This document shows positions 11,348 through 19,282 of a stretch of DNA of 64,000 nt, in pieces; positions within the stretch are counted from its first letter, which is position 1; every line of letters begins with the position of its first letter. Origin of the DNA: Rhodoferax sp. (GTDB taxonomy: Bacteria > Pseudomonadota > Gammaproteobacteria > Burkholderiales > Burkholderiaceae_C); contig NZ_JAURYQ010000037.1 in NCBI RefSeq assembly GCF_030653815.1, positions 186,001-250,000 of the forward strand, in the 5' to 3' direction. The notes beneath the pieces were generated by a model. That model was given only the letters and a program-made list of their open reading frames with translations. It was not told where the DNA came from and searched no databases. The position numbers and the translations under genes were made by a program.

Positions 11348-12490
11348 ATGGTCAAGGATTCAGTTTTCAAAGGGGGCCTTCTGCTGGTGCTTTCGGCCGT
11401 TCTGGCCGCTTGCTCCAAGCCGGCGCCGCCTGCTGAGCCGGTGCGTTCGGTCAAGCTGATCACCGTGGGTGTGCAAAGCGCAGGCAGTCAGCTGGAATAC
11501 GCTGGCGAGGTCCGCGCCCGGGTCGAATCGACGCTGGGCTTTCGCGTCGGTGGCAAGTTGCTGGAGCGCCCGGTCGAGGCCGGCCAACGTGTCAAGACCG
11601 GGCAATTGCTGGCCCGGCTCGATGCCCAAGACCTCGGGCTCGCCGCTGACGCGGCCCGCGCCCAGGTGGCCGCCGCGCGCACCACCCGCGACCTGGCCGC
11701 GGCAGATTTCAAGCGCTACAGCGAACTCAAAAACCAGGGCTTCATCGGCAGTGCTGAACTGGAGCGGCGCGAGGCCGGTTTCAAGTCTGCCCAGGCGCAG
11801 CTCGATCAGGCGCAGGCGCAACTCTCGGCTCAAGGCAACCTGGCCGCTTATGCCAGCCTGGTTGCCGATGCTCCCGGTGTGGTGACGGCCGTGCTGGCCG
11901 AGCGTGGCCAGGTGCTGGCGGCTGGTACCCCGGTGCTGCAACTGGCACACGACGGCGCGCGCGACGTGGTGTTTTCCGTGCCCGAAGACAAGGTGGCTGC
12001 CATCAAGGTGGGTACGCCGGCCCAGGTGCGGGCCTGGTCGGCGCCCGGTCTTCACCCCGGCGTGGTGCGCGAGGTTGCCGCCAGCGCCGACCCCGTGACC
12101 CGCACTTTCACCGTCAAGGCCGCCCTGCAGACCACGGATCCCCTTGCCCTGGGCAGCACAGTGTCGGTGCTGCCGCAGGCCTTGCAGTCGGCCGGCACGC
12201 CGGTCATCAAGCTGCCCACCAGCGCCCTGTGGCAGCAGGGCCAGGCCACTGCGGTCTGGGTGTTCGACCCGGGCAGCATGACCGTCAGGGCGCAAACGGT
12301 GCAAATTGCCACTGCCGACGGCAACGACGTGGTGGTATCCGCTGGTTTGCAGCCGGGCATGCAAGTGGTGGTGGCCGGCGTGCATGTGCTGGCGCCTGGT
12401 CAAAAGGTCACGCGCTACCAGGCCAGCGCCTCGCCCGACACCACCAGCCAGGCGCAAACCGTGCCCGGCAATTCGGCGCCTGCCAAGTGA
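11348..12490 (+). CDS. RND efflux periplasmic adaptor lipoprotein
   Basis: A 380-residue membrane-fusion protein. The signal ends in a lipobox (VLAAC, Cys at about residue 22), so the mature protein is probably lipid-anchored in the periplasm. Next come a split biotinyl-lipoyl-like domain (GFRVGGKLLERPVEAGQRV near residue 55 and DAPGVVTAVLAERGQVLAAG near 175), a helical hairpin rich in Ala/Gln (about 95-165), and beta-barrel domains. It bridges the permease to an outer-membrane channel. The permease gene follows after 7 bp. No outer-membrane factor gene is adjacent. Confidence 0.92.
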   Translation: MVKDSVFKGGLLLVLSAVLAACSKPAPPAEPVRSVKLITVGVQSAGSQLEYAGEVRARVESTLGFRVGGKLLERPVEAGQRVKTGQLLARLDAQDLGLAADAARAQVAAARTTRDLAAADFKRYSELKNQGFIGSAELERREAGFKSAQAQLDQAQAQLSAQGNLAAYASLVADAPGVVTAVLAERGQVLAAGTPVLQLAHDGARDVVFSVPEDKVAAIKVGTPAQVRAWSAPGLHPGVVREVAASADPVTRTFTVKAALQTTDPLALGSTVSVLPQALQSAGTPVIKLPTSALWQQGQATAVWVFDPGSMTVRAQTVQIATADGNDVVVSAGLQPGMQVVVAGVHVLAPGQKVTRYQASASPDTTSQAQTVPGNSAPAK

Positions 12491-12497
12491 GCTGTTC

Positions 12498-15400
12498 ATG
12501 AGTGAAACGCACCTGCAACCTGAAAAAGGTTTCAACCTCTCGCGCTGGGCCATTGAGCACGCGCCGCTGACGCGGTTTCTGATGATTGTGCTGATGGTGC
12601 TGGGCGCCGCCAGCTATTTCCAGCTGGGGCAGGACGAGGACCCGCCGTTCACCTTTCGCGCCATGGTGGTGCGCGCTTACTGGCCGGGGGCCAGCGCCCA
12701 GCAAATGGCCGAGCAGGTCACCGACAAGCTCGAGCGCACTTTGCAGGAAGTGCTCCATGCCGACAAGATCCGCAGCTACTCCAAACCCGGCGAGACCCAG
12801 ATTATTTTCCAGATTGAGGACTCCGCCCGTGGCGACAGCGTGGCCACTGCGTGGGACCAAGTGCGCAAGAAGGTCGGCGACATGCGGGGCACGCTGCCCC
12901 AGGGTGTGGTGGGGCCCTATTTCAACGATGATTTTGGCGACGTCTACGGCGTCATTTATGCCTTGCAGGCGCCGGGTTTCAGCAACGCCGAAGTCAAGAC
13001 CTTTGCCGACGACGTGCGTCAGCAACTGCTGCGGGTGCCCGATGTGGCCAAGGTTGAATTGTTTGGCGTGCAGGATGAAAAACTGTACATTGAAATCTCG
13101 CAACAGCGGCTGGCCCAACTGGGGCTTGACCTCAATGCGGTGCTGGCCCAGCTGAACCAGCAAAACGCGGTGGTTTCAGCCGGCAGCGTGCAAACGCCGC
13201 TCGATGTGCTGCAGGTGCGCGTGGCCGGCCAGTTCAAGGCGGTCGAAGACCTGCGCGCCATGCCGATACGCGCCGGCAGCCGCCAGCTGCGCCTGGGCGA
13301 CATTGCCGACATCAAGCGCGACTATGTCGACCCGCCCACGGTCAAGGTGCATTTTCAGGGCGAGCCGGTGATCGCCTTGGGGGTGTCGATGAGCAAGGGC
13401 GGTGACATCATCGCGCTGGGCAAGGCCTTGACTGAAGCCGTCCAGCACATCGAGAAAACCCTGCCGCTGGGCGTGTCGTTGGGCCAGATCCAGGATCAGC
13501 CCAAGTCGGTGGCCACCTCGGTCAATGAATTCGTCAAGGTGCTGATCGAGGCCGTGGCCATTGTGCTGGCAGTCAGCGTCATCAGCCTCGGGTTGCACCA
13601 GCGCCCCGGCAAGCAGCCCTTGTGGAAGCGCTGGACGCTCGACATACGTCCCGGTCTGGTGGTGGGCATCACCATTCCGCTGGTGCTGGCCATGACTTTC
13701 CTGGCCATGAACTACTGGGGCATCGGCCTGCACAAGATATCGCTGGGCTCGCTCATCATTGCGTTGGGCCTGCTGGTCGACGATGCCATCATTGCGGTGG
13801 AAATGATGGTGCGCAAAATGGAAGAGGGCGTTGAGAAGGTCCGCGCTGCCACCTTTGCGTATGAAATCACGGCCATGCCCATGCTCACCGGCACGCTCAT
13901 CACCGCCGCCGGCTTTTTGCCCATCGGCCTGGCCAAAAGCAGCACCGGCGAGTACACCTTTGCCATCTTTGCGGTCACGGTGATTGCGCTGGTTCTGAGC
14001 TGGATCGTGTCGGTGTATTTTGTGCCTTACCTGGGCACGCGCTTGCTCAAGGCGCCACCGCATGTGCTGGCCGCAGGTCGGACGCATGAGGCCGGCCACG
14101 CCCCGGCGCATGACATGTACGACACACCCTTTTACCGTGCCTTTCGCCGTGCCCTGAATACTTGCATTCGCCACCGCTGGCTCACTATCAGCGCCACGCT
14201 GGCCTTGTTGGGGTTGGGCGTTGTCGGCATGGGCCAGGTGCAGCAGCAATTTTTCCCCGATTCCAGCCGGCCGGAAATCACGGTTGAATTGTGGTCGGCC
14301 GAAGGCACCGCGTTTGCCGCCACCGAAGACGTCGCCAAACGGGTCGAGACCCACCTGATGGCCGAGCCCGGGGTGACCTCGGTCACGCAATGGATCGGCT
14401 CCGGTGTGCCGCGCTTTTATTTGCCGCTGGAGCAGGTTTTTCCGCAGACCAATGTGTCTCAGCTCATTGTGCTGCCCAAGGACCTGCCCACACGTGAGGC
14501 CCTGCTGCGCAAGCTGCCGGTCTTGCTGGCGCAGGAGTTCCCCGAGGTGCGCGGCCGCGTCAAGCTGCTGGCCAATGGCCCGCCGGTGCCGTACCCGGTG
14601 CAGTTTCGCGTGATCGGGCTTGACCCGCTACTGCTGCGCGAGCGCGCCGACGAGGTCAAGGCCGTCATGCGCCAGAGCGCCAACACCCGCGGTGTCAATG
14701 ACAACTGGAACGAGTCGATCAAGGTCATGCGCCTGGAGGTAGACCAGGACAAGGCGCGCGCGCTCGGCGTGACCAGCCAGTCCATCGCCCAGGCCGCCAA
14801 AACCATCCTGAGCGGCACCACCGTGGGCCAGTACCGCGAGGGCGACTTGCTTGTCGACATGGTGCTGCGCCAGCCGCTTGATGAGCGCAACGCCATCACC
14901 GACATTGCCAACGCCTACCTGCCCACCGCGTCGGGCCGGTCGATTCCGCTGACGCAAATCGCCAAACCCGTGTTTACCTGGGAGCCCGGCGTGATGTGGC
15001 GCGAAGGCGGCGACTACGCCATCACCGTGCAAAGCGACATTGCCGAAGGTCTGCAGGGTGCCACCGTGTCCGCGCAACTCCTGCCCGAGCTCAAAAATCT
15101 TGAAGCTCGCTGGGCGCAAGCCGGGCAGGGCGTCTATCGCATCGAAGTGGCCGGCGCCGTGGCCGAGAGCGCCAAGGGTTCGTCCAGCATCGTGGCGGGC
15201 ATTCCCGTCATGCTGTTCATCACTTTCACGCTGCTGATGCTGCAACTGCACAGCTTCAGCCGCGCAGTATTGGTGTTTTTGACCGGACCGATGGGCATTG
15301 CCGGTGTCGCCGGCGCGCTGCTGCTGTTGAATCGCCCGTTCGGCTTTGTTGCGCTGCTCGGCGTGATTGCCCTGATGGGCATGATTCAGCGCAACTCGGT

Positions 15401-15668
15401 CATCCTGATCGACCAGATTGAGCACGACCGCGCCCGTGGTGTGCCGGCCTGGGAGGCCATTGTGGAATCAACTGTGCGCCGCTTGCGTCCGATTGTGCTG
15501 ACCGCTGCGGCTGCCGTGCTGGCCATGATTCCGCTGTCGCGCTCGGTGTTCTGGGGGCCGATGGCGGTGGCCATCATGGGCGGGCTGGTGGTGGCCACGG
15601 TGCTCACGCTGCTGGCCTTGCCGGCGATGTACGCGGCCTGGTTCAGGGTTTCGCCCAGCAGCCGCTGA
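12498..15668 (+). CDS. RND efflux transporter permease
   Basis: A 1056-residue AcrB-type permease, read from the ATG at 12498, 8 bp after the adaptor stop; the longer open frame upstream only overlaps the adaptor in another frame. There is one N-terminal membrane helix, a large periplasmic loop, a helix bundle (about 350-560), a second loop and a second bundle (about 880-1040). The proton-relay aspartate pair is visible in ALGLLVDDAIIAVEMM in the fourth helix. It exports small molecules with proton antiport, in a tripartite pump with the adaptor. The substrate is not predictable; heavy-metal (CusA) signatures are not evident. Confidence 0.93.
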   Translation: MSETHLQPEKGFNLSRWAIEHAPLTRFLMIVLMVLGAASYFQLGQDEDPPFTFRAMVVRAYWPGASAQQMAEQVTDKLERTLQEVLHADKIRSYSKPGETQIIFQIEDSARGDSVATAWDQVRKKVGDMRGTLPQGVVGPYFNDDFGDVYGVIYALQAPGFSNAEVKTFADDVRQQLLRVPDVAKVELFGVQDEKLYIEISQQRLAQLGLDLNAVLAQLNQQNAVVSAGSVQTPLDVLQVRVAGQFKAVEDLRAMPIRAGSRQLRLGDIADIKRDYVDPPTVKVHFQGEPVIALGVSMSKGGDIIALGKALTEAVQHIEKTLPLGVSLGQIQDQPKSVATSVNEFVKVLIEAVAIVLAVSVISLGLHQRPGKQPLWKRWTLDIRPGLVVGITIPLVLAMTFLAMNYWGIGLHKISLGSLIIALGLLVDDAIIAVEMMVRKMEEGVEKVRAATFAYEITAMPMLTGTLITAAGFLPIGLAKSSTGEYTFAIFAVTVIALVLSWIVSVYFVPYLGTRLLKAPPHVLAAGRTHEAGHAPAHDMYDTPFYRAFRRALNTCIRHRWLTISATLALLGLGVVGMGQVQQQFFPDSSRPEITVELWSAEGTAFAATEDVAKRVETHLMAEPGVTSVTQWIGSGVPRFYLPLEQVFPQTNVSQLIVLPKDLPTREALLRKLPVLLAQEFPEVRGRVKLLANGPPVPYPVQFRVIGLDPLLLRERADEVKAVMRQSANTRGVNDNWNESIKVMRLEVDQDKARALGVTSQSIAQAAKTILSGTTVGQYREGDLLVDMVLRQPLDERNAITDIANAYLPTASGRSIPLTQIAKPVFTWEPGVMWREGGDYAITVQSDIAEGLQGATVSAQLLPELKNLEARWAQAGQGVYRIEVAGAVAESAKGSSSIVAGIPVMLFITFTLLMLQLHSFSRAVLVFLTGPMGIAGVAGALLLLNRPFGFVALLGVIALMGMIQRNSVILIDQIEHDRARGVPAWEAIVESTVRRLRPIVLTAAAAVLAMIPLSRSVFWGPMAVAIMGGLVVATVLTLLALPAMYAAWFRVSPSSR

Positions 15669-15768
15669 ATGACTTGTTGCGGGTGCAGGCATTTAGGGTG
15701 GCTGCGCGGGTTAAAATCTTGAGTTGACCTATTCAAGGGGTGGTTTGAAGGACCGCCCTGTTCAGTTT

Positions 15769-15855
15769 GCGCGGGTGGCGAAATTGGTAGACGCACCAGG
15801 TTTAGGTCCTGACGCTGGCAACAGTGTGCGGGTTCGAGTCCCGCCCCGCGCACCA
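15769..15855 (+). tRNA. tRNA-Leu (anticodon TAG)
   Basis: Acceptor stem GCGCGGG pairs with CCCGCGC, followed by discriminator A and encoded CCA. The D arm (GGCGAAATTGGTAGACG), anticodon loop TTTAGGT, a long variable arm typical of class II tRNA, and GGTTCGAGTCC in the T arm are all present. The anticodon stem has one C-A mismatch at its base (27-43). It lies between the efflux operon and tig. Confidence 0.95.
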
Positions 15856-15935
15856 CGGAGAGAATTTGCTTGACAGGGCGCTGCTGTGCTGCAGCCGTGC
15901 ACTGTCTTTTATTTTGTGTAATTTGGAGTAACACC

Positions 15936-17246
15936 ATGGCAGTCGTAGTTGAGACCCTTGAAAAATTAGAGCGCAAGATGCTGCTGAGCATGCCGGTTGC
16001 GTCGATTCAATCTGAAGTGACGGCGCGCCTGAAAAAGCTGGCACGCACCGTGAAGATGGACGGTTTCCGTCCGGGCAAAGTGCCGATGAACGTGGTGGCG
16101 CAGCGTTATGGCTACAACGTGCAGTATGAGGTCATGAACGACAAGGTGGGCGAGGCCTTTGCCAATGCCGCCAACGAAGCCAAGCTGCGTGTCGCGGGCC
16201 AGCCCAAAATCAGCGAAAAAGAAGGCGCCCCGGAAGGCGAGTTGACCTTTGAAGCCGTCTTTGAGGTTTACCCCGAAGTCAAGATTGGCGACCTGAGCAC
16301 GGCCGAAGTCGAAAAGGTCACGACCGAAGTGTCGGACGCCGCCATTGACAAGACCGTGGACATCCTGCGCAAGCAACGCCGTACCTTCTCGCAGCGTCCT
16401 CAAGATGCGGCAGCCGAGGACGGTGACCGCCTCACGGTGGACTTCGAAGGCAAGATCGATGGCGAGCCCTTTGAGGGCGGCAAGGCCGAAGGCTTCCAGT
16501 TCATCCTGGGCGACGGCCAGATGCTCAAGGAGTTTGAAGAAGCGTCGCGCGGTATGAAAACCGGTGAAAGCAAGACTTTCCCGCTGGCTTTCCCGGCTGA
16601 CTACCATGGCAAGGATGTGGCTGGCAAGACGGCTGATTTCATGGTCACGGTCAAGAAGATCGAAGCAGCGCACCTGCCCGAAGTCAACGAGGCACTGGCA
16701 AAGTCCCTGGGCATTGAAGACGCGTCGGTTGACGGCTTGCGTACCGACATCAAGAAAAATCTCGACCGCGAAGTCAAGTTCCGCCTGCTGGCGCGTAACA
16801 AGACCGCCGTGATGGACGCTTTGGTGGCCAAGGCGGAACTGGATTTGCCCAATGCCAGCGTGCAGGCCGAAATGCAGCGCCTGCTGGAAGGCGCTCGTGC
16901 CGACCTGAAACAGCGCGGCATCAAGGACGCCGACAAAGTGAGCATCCCCGAGGACGTGTTCCGTCCGCAGGCGGAGCGTCGTGTGCGCCTGGGCCTGGTG
17001 GTGGCTGAGCTGGTGCGTGCCAACAACCTGCAAGCCACCATGGACCAGATCAAGGCCCACATTCAGGAGCTGGCAGCCAGCTACGAAAAACCCAGCGAGG
17101 TGGAGCGCTGGTATTTTGGCGACAACAACCGTCTGGCCGAAGTGGAAGCCATTGTTCTGGAAAACAACGTGACCGATTTTGTGATGTCCAAGGCCAAGGT
17201 CAGCGAGAAGGCAGTCAGCTTCGATGAGTTGATGGCGCAAAACTGA
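15936..17246 (+). CDS. tig: Trigger factor, ribosome-associated chaperone and peptidyl-prolyl isomerase
   Basis: A 436-residue trigger factor, the normal length. The start is the ATG at 15936, after TTGGAG. The N-terminal ribosome-binding domain carries the GFRPGKVP signature (FRPGK contacts ribosomal protein L23). The FKBP-type isomerase domain lies at about residues 150-245 (DRLTVDFEGKIDGEPFEGG), and helical arms follow. It meets nascent chains at the ribosome exit and passes clients to DnaK or proteases. The order tig-clpP-clpX-lon is the conserved proteostasis cluster. Confidence 0.97.
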   Translation: MAVVVETLEKLERKMLLSMPVASIQSEVTARLKKLARTVKMDGFRPGKVPMNVVAQRYGYNVQYEVMNDKVGEAFANAANEAKLRVAGQPKISEKEGAPEGELTFEAVFEVYPEVKIGDLSTAEVEKVTTEVSDAAIDKTVDILRKQRRTFSQRPQDAAAEDGDRLTVDFEGKIDGEPFEGGKAEGFQFILGDGQMLKEFEEASRGMKTGESKTFPLAFPADYHGKDVAGKTADFMVTVKKIEAAHLPEVNEALAKSLGIEDASVDGLRTDIKKNLDREVKFRLLARNKTAVMDALVAKAELDLPNASVQAEMQRLLEGARADLKQRGIKDADKVSIPEDVFRPQAERRVRLGLVVAELVRANNLQATMDQIKAHIQELAASYEKPSEVERWYFGDNNRLAEVEAIVLENNVTDFVMSKAKVSEKAVSFDELMAQN

Positions 17247-17270
17247 ATTTTTTGACGTTTTGATGGTGGT

Positions 17271-17312
17271 ATGGGGCTTGTGCCGGGCTTTAAGTCCGGC
17301 ATTCAAGCCCCA
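17271..17312 (+). other. Large imperfect hairpin between tig and clpP
   Basis: ATGGGGCTTG and TGCCGG on the 5' side pair with CCGGCA and CAAGCCCCAT on the 3' side around a 9-base loop, giving a long GC-rich stem with small mismatches. There is no T tract immediately after it, so it is not a standard intrinsic terminator. It may act as a weak terminator, an RNA-stability element for tig mRNA, or part of the clpP control region, which it overlaps. Confidence 0.55.
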
Positions 17313-17315
17313 TTT
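17288..17315 (+). promoter_or_regulatory. Candidate heat-shock (sigma-32) promoter for clpPX
   Basis: CTTTAA (17288-17293) and CCCCATTT (17308-17315) are separated by 14 bases. Sigma-32 promoters have CTTGAA and CCCCATnT with 13-15 bases between, so this site matches 5 of 6 and the full -10 box. Transcription would start near 17322, about 45 bases before clpP. clpPX are classic heat-shock genes, which adds weight. It overlaps the 3' arm of the hairpin at 17271-17312. Confidence 0.45.
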
Positions 17316-17365
17316 GCTTACAGGCCATGTTTTTTTAGCTACAGTAGTAGCAAATTTTTGGAGTC

Positions 17366-17989
17366 ATGATGAATTTTGAAATGAGCGCAATGGATACACA
17401 GGGTCTGGGCATGGTGCCCATGGTGATTGAGCAGTCGGGCCGCGGCGAGCGCTCTTATGACATCTATTCCCGTTTGCTCAAGGAGCGTGTGATTTTCCTG
17501 GTGGGTCCGGTCAATGATTACGTGGCCAACCTGGTGGTGGCGCAGTTGTTGTTTCTGGAAAGCGAAAACCCTGACAAAGACATTTCGTTCTACATCAACT
17601 CCCCCGGCGGTTCAGTCAGCGCCGGCATGGCGATTTACGATACCATGAATTTCATCAAGCCACAGGTTTCCACGCTGTGCACCGGCATGGCTGCCAGCAT
17701 GGGTGCTTTCCTGTTGGCTGCTGGTGAAAAGGGCAAGCGCTTTTGCCTGCCCAACGCCAAAATCATGATCCACCAGCCTTCGGGCGGCAGCCAAGGCCAG
17801 GCCACAGAAATCGAAATTGCGGCGCGTGAAATTTTGAAGACGCGCGAGCAGCTCAACCGGATTTTGGCTGAGCGCACGGGTCAGCCGCTGGAACGCATTG
17901 CGCGTGACACCGAGCGCGACTACTACATGACGGCGCAGGAAACCCAGGAATATGGTCTGATTGACCAGGTTATCACCAAGAGGGCATAA
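17366..17989 (+). CDS. clpP: ATP-dependent Clp protease proteolytic subunit
   Basis: A 207-residue ClpP. The catalytic triad is visible as Ser111 in TGMAASMG, His136 in IMIHQPSGG and Asp185 in DTERDYY, with the E. coli spacing. Two tandem ATGs (17366 and 17369) follow TTGGAG; the second is better spaced. ClpP forms the double-heptamer chamber that degrades substrates fed by ClpX. clpX starts 4 bp after the stop, so the two are co-transcribed. Confidence 0.97.
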   Translation: MMNFEMSAMDTQGLGMVPMVIEQSGRGERSYDIYSRLLKERVIFLVGPVNDYVANLVVAQLLFLESENPDKDISFYINSPGGSVSAGMAIYDTMNFIKPQVSTLCTGMAASMGAFLLAAGEKGKRFCLPNAKIMIHQPSGGSQGQATEIEIAAREILKTREQLNRILAERTGQPLERIARDTERDYYMTAQETQEYGLIDQVITKRA

Positions 17990-17993
17990 GGTC

Positions 17994-19250
17994 ATGGCTA
18001 AAGGCTCTTCCGGAGAGAAAACCCTGTACTGCTCGTTTTGCGGCAAGAGTCAGCATGAGGTCAAGAAACTGATTGCGGGTCCGTCGGTGTTTGTCTGCGA
18101 CGAATGCATCGAACTCTGCAACGAAATCATTCGCGACGAGTTGCCGGCGACCACCGAGACATCTGAGAAAACCGATCTGCCGACACCCGCCGAGATCAAG
18201 GCCAATCTGGACAACTATGTGATCGGTCAGGAAGCCGCCAAACGCATTCTGGCGGTGGCGGTGTACAACCATTACAAGCGGCTGCGGCATCAGGAAAAGT
18301 CGAGCAAGGACGAGGTCGAGCTGTCCAAGAGCAATATCTTGCTGATCGGCCCCACCGGTTCCGGCAAGACGCTGTTGGCCCAGACCCTGGCGCGCATGCT
18401 CGACGTGCCCTTTGTGATGGCAGACGCCACCACACTCACTGAGGCGGGTTATGTGGGTGAAGACGTCGAAAACATCGTGCTCAAGCTGCTGCAAAGCTGC
18501 AACTACGAGGTCGAGCGGGCGCAGCGCGGCATTGTCTACATCGACGAGATCGACAAGATTTCGCGCAAGTCCGACAACCCGTCCATCACCCGTGATGTCT
18601 CGGGTGAAGGCGTGCAGCAGGCGCTGCTCAAGCTGATCGAAGGCACCATGGCCAGTGTGCCGCCGCAAGGTGGGCGCAAGCATCCCAACCAGGATTTTGT
18701 TCAGGTCAATACCACCAACATCCTGTTCATTTGCGGTGGCGCGTTCTCGGGTCTGGAAAAAGTCATTGACAACCGCACCGAGTCCTCCGGCATCGGTTTT
18801 GGTGCAGCGGTCAAGAGCAAGCAAAACCGCAACCTGACCGAGGTGTTCAAGGAAGTCGAACCCGAGGACTTGATCAAGTTCGGCTTGATTCCTGAATTGG
18901 TGGGTCGCATGCCGGTGGTGGCTACCCTGGGCGAACTCAGTGAAGAGACGCTGGTGCAAATTTTGACCGAGCCGAAAAATGCCCTGGTGAAACAGTACAG
19001 CAAACTGCTCGCCATGGAAGGCGTCGAGCTTGAAATTCGCCCTAGCGCGCTGAAAGCCATTGCCAAAAAGGCGCTGGCCCGTAAAACCGGTGCCCGCGGT
19101 TTACGCTCGATCCTTGAATTGGCGCTGATCGACACCATGTTCGATCTACCCAATGTCTCCAACGTCGAAAAAGTTGTGCTGGACGAGTCCACGATCGAGG
19201 AAAACAAGGCGCCTTTGCTGGTTTACCGTGAAGTCGCCAAGCAAGCCTGA
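17994..19250 (+). CDS. clpX: ATP-dependent Clp protease ATP-binding subunit ClpX
   Basis: A 418-residue ClpX. The start is the ATG at 17994, so that the protein begins [17 protein letters not shown]. The N-terminal zinc finger uses C13, C16, C35 and C38. The AAA+ domain has Walker A GPTGSGKT, Walker [11 protein letters not shown], and sensor regions; the substrate pore loop GYVGEDVE and the ClpP-docking region are present. It unfolds tagged proteins for ClpP. It follows clpP by 4 bp and precedes lon by 32 bp. Confidence 0.97.
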   Translation: MAKGSSGEKTLYCSFCGKSQHEVKKLIAGPSVFVCDECIELCNEIIRDELPATTETSEKTDLPTPAEIKANLDNYVIGQEAAKRILAVAVYNHYKRLRHQEKSSKDEVELSKSNILLIGPTGSGKTLLAQTLARMLDVPFVMADATTLTEAGYVGEDVENIVLKLLQSCNYEVERAQRGIVYIDEIDKISRKSDNPSITRDVSGEGVQQALLKLIEGTMASVPPQGGRKHPNQDFVQVNTTNILFICGGAFSGLEKVIDNRTESSGIGFGAAVKSKQNRNLTEVFKEVEPEDLIKFGLIPELVGRMPVVATLGELSEETLVQILTEPKNALVKQYSKLLAMEGVELEIRPSALKAIAKKALARKTGARGLRSILELALIDTMFDLPNVSNVEKVVLDESTIEENKAPLLVYREVAKQA

Positions 19251-19282
19251 TGTAATTTCATACCGGTAACAGAAGGATTTTT

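Noticed and set aside
12306-12497. Upstream extension of the RND permease frame
   Set aside because: It runs through the adaptor gene in another frame. The permease starts at the ATG at 12498, matching the family N-terminus.
15966-17306. 446-codon minus-strand frame opposite tig
   Set aside because: Antisense shadow of trigger factor; its His/Leu-rich content has no family match.
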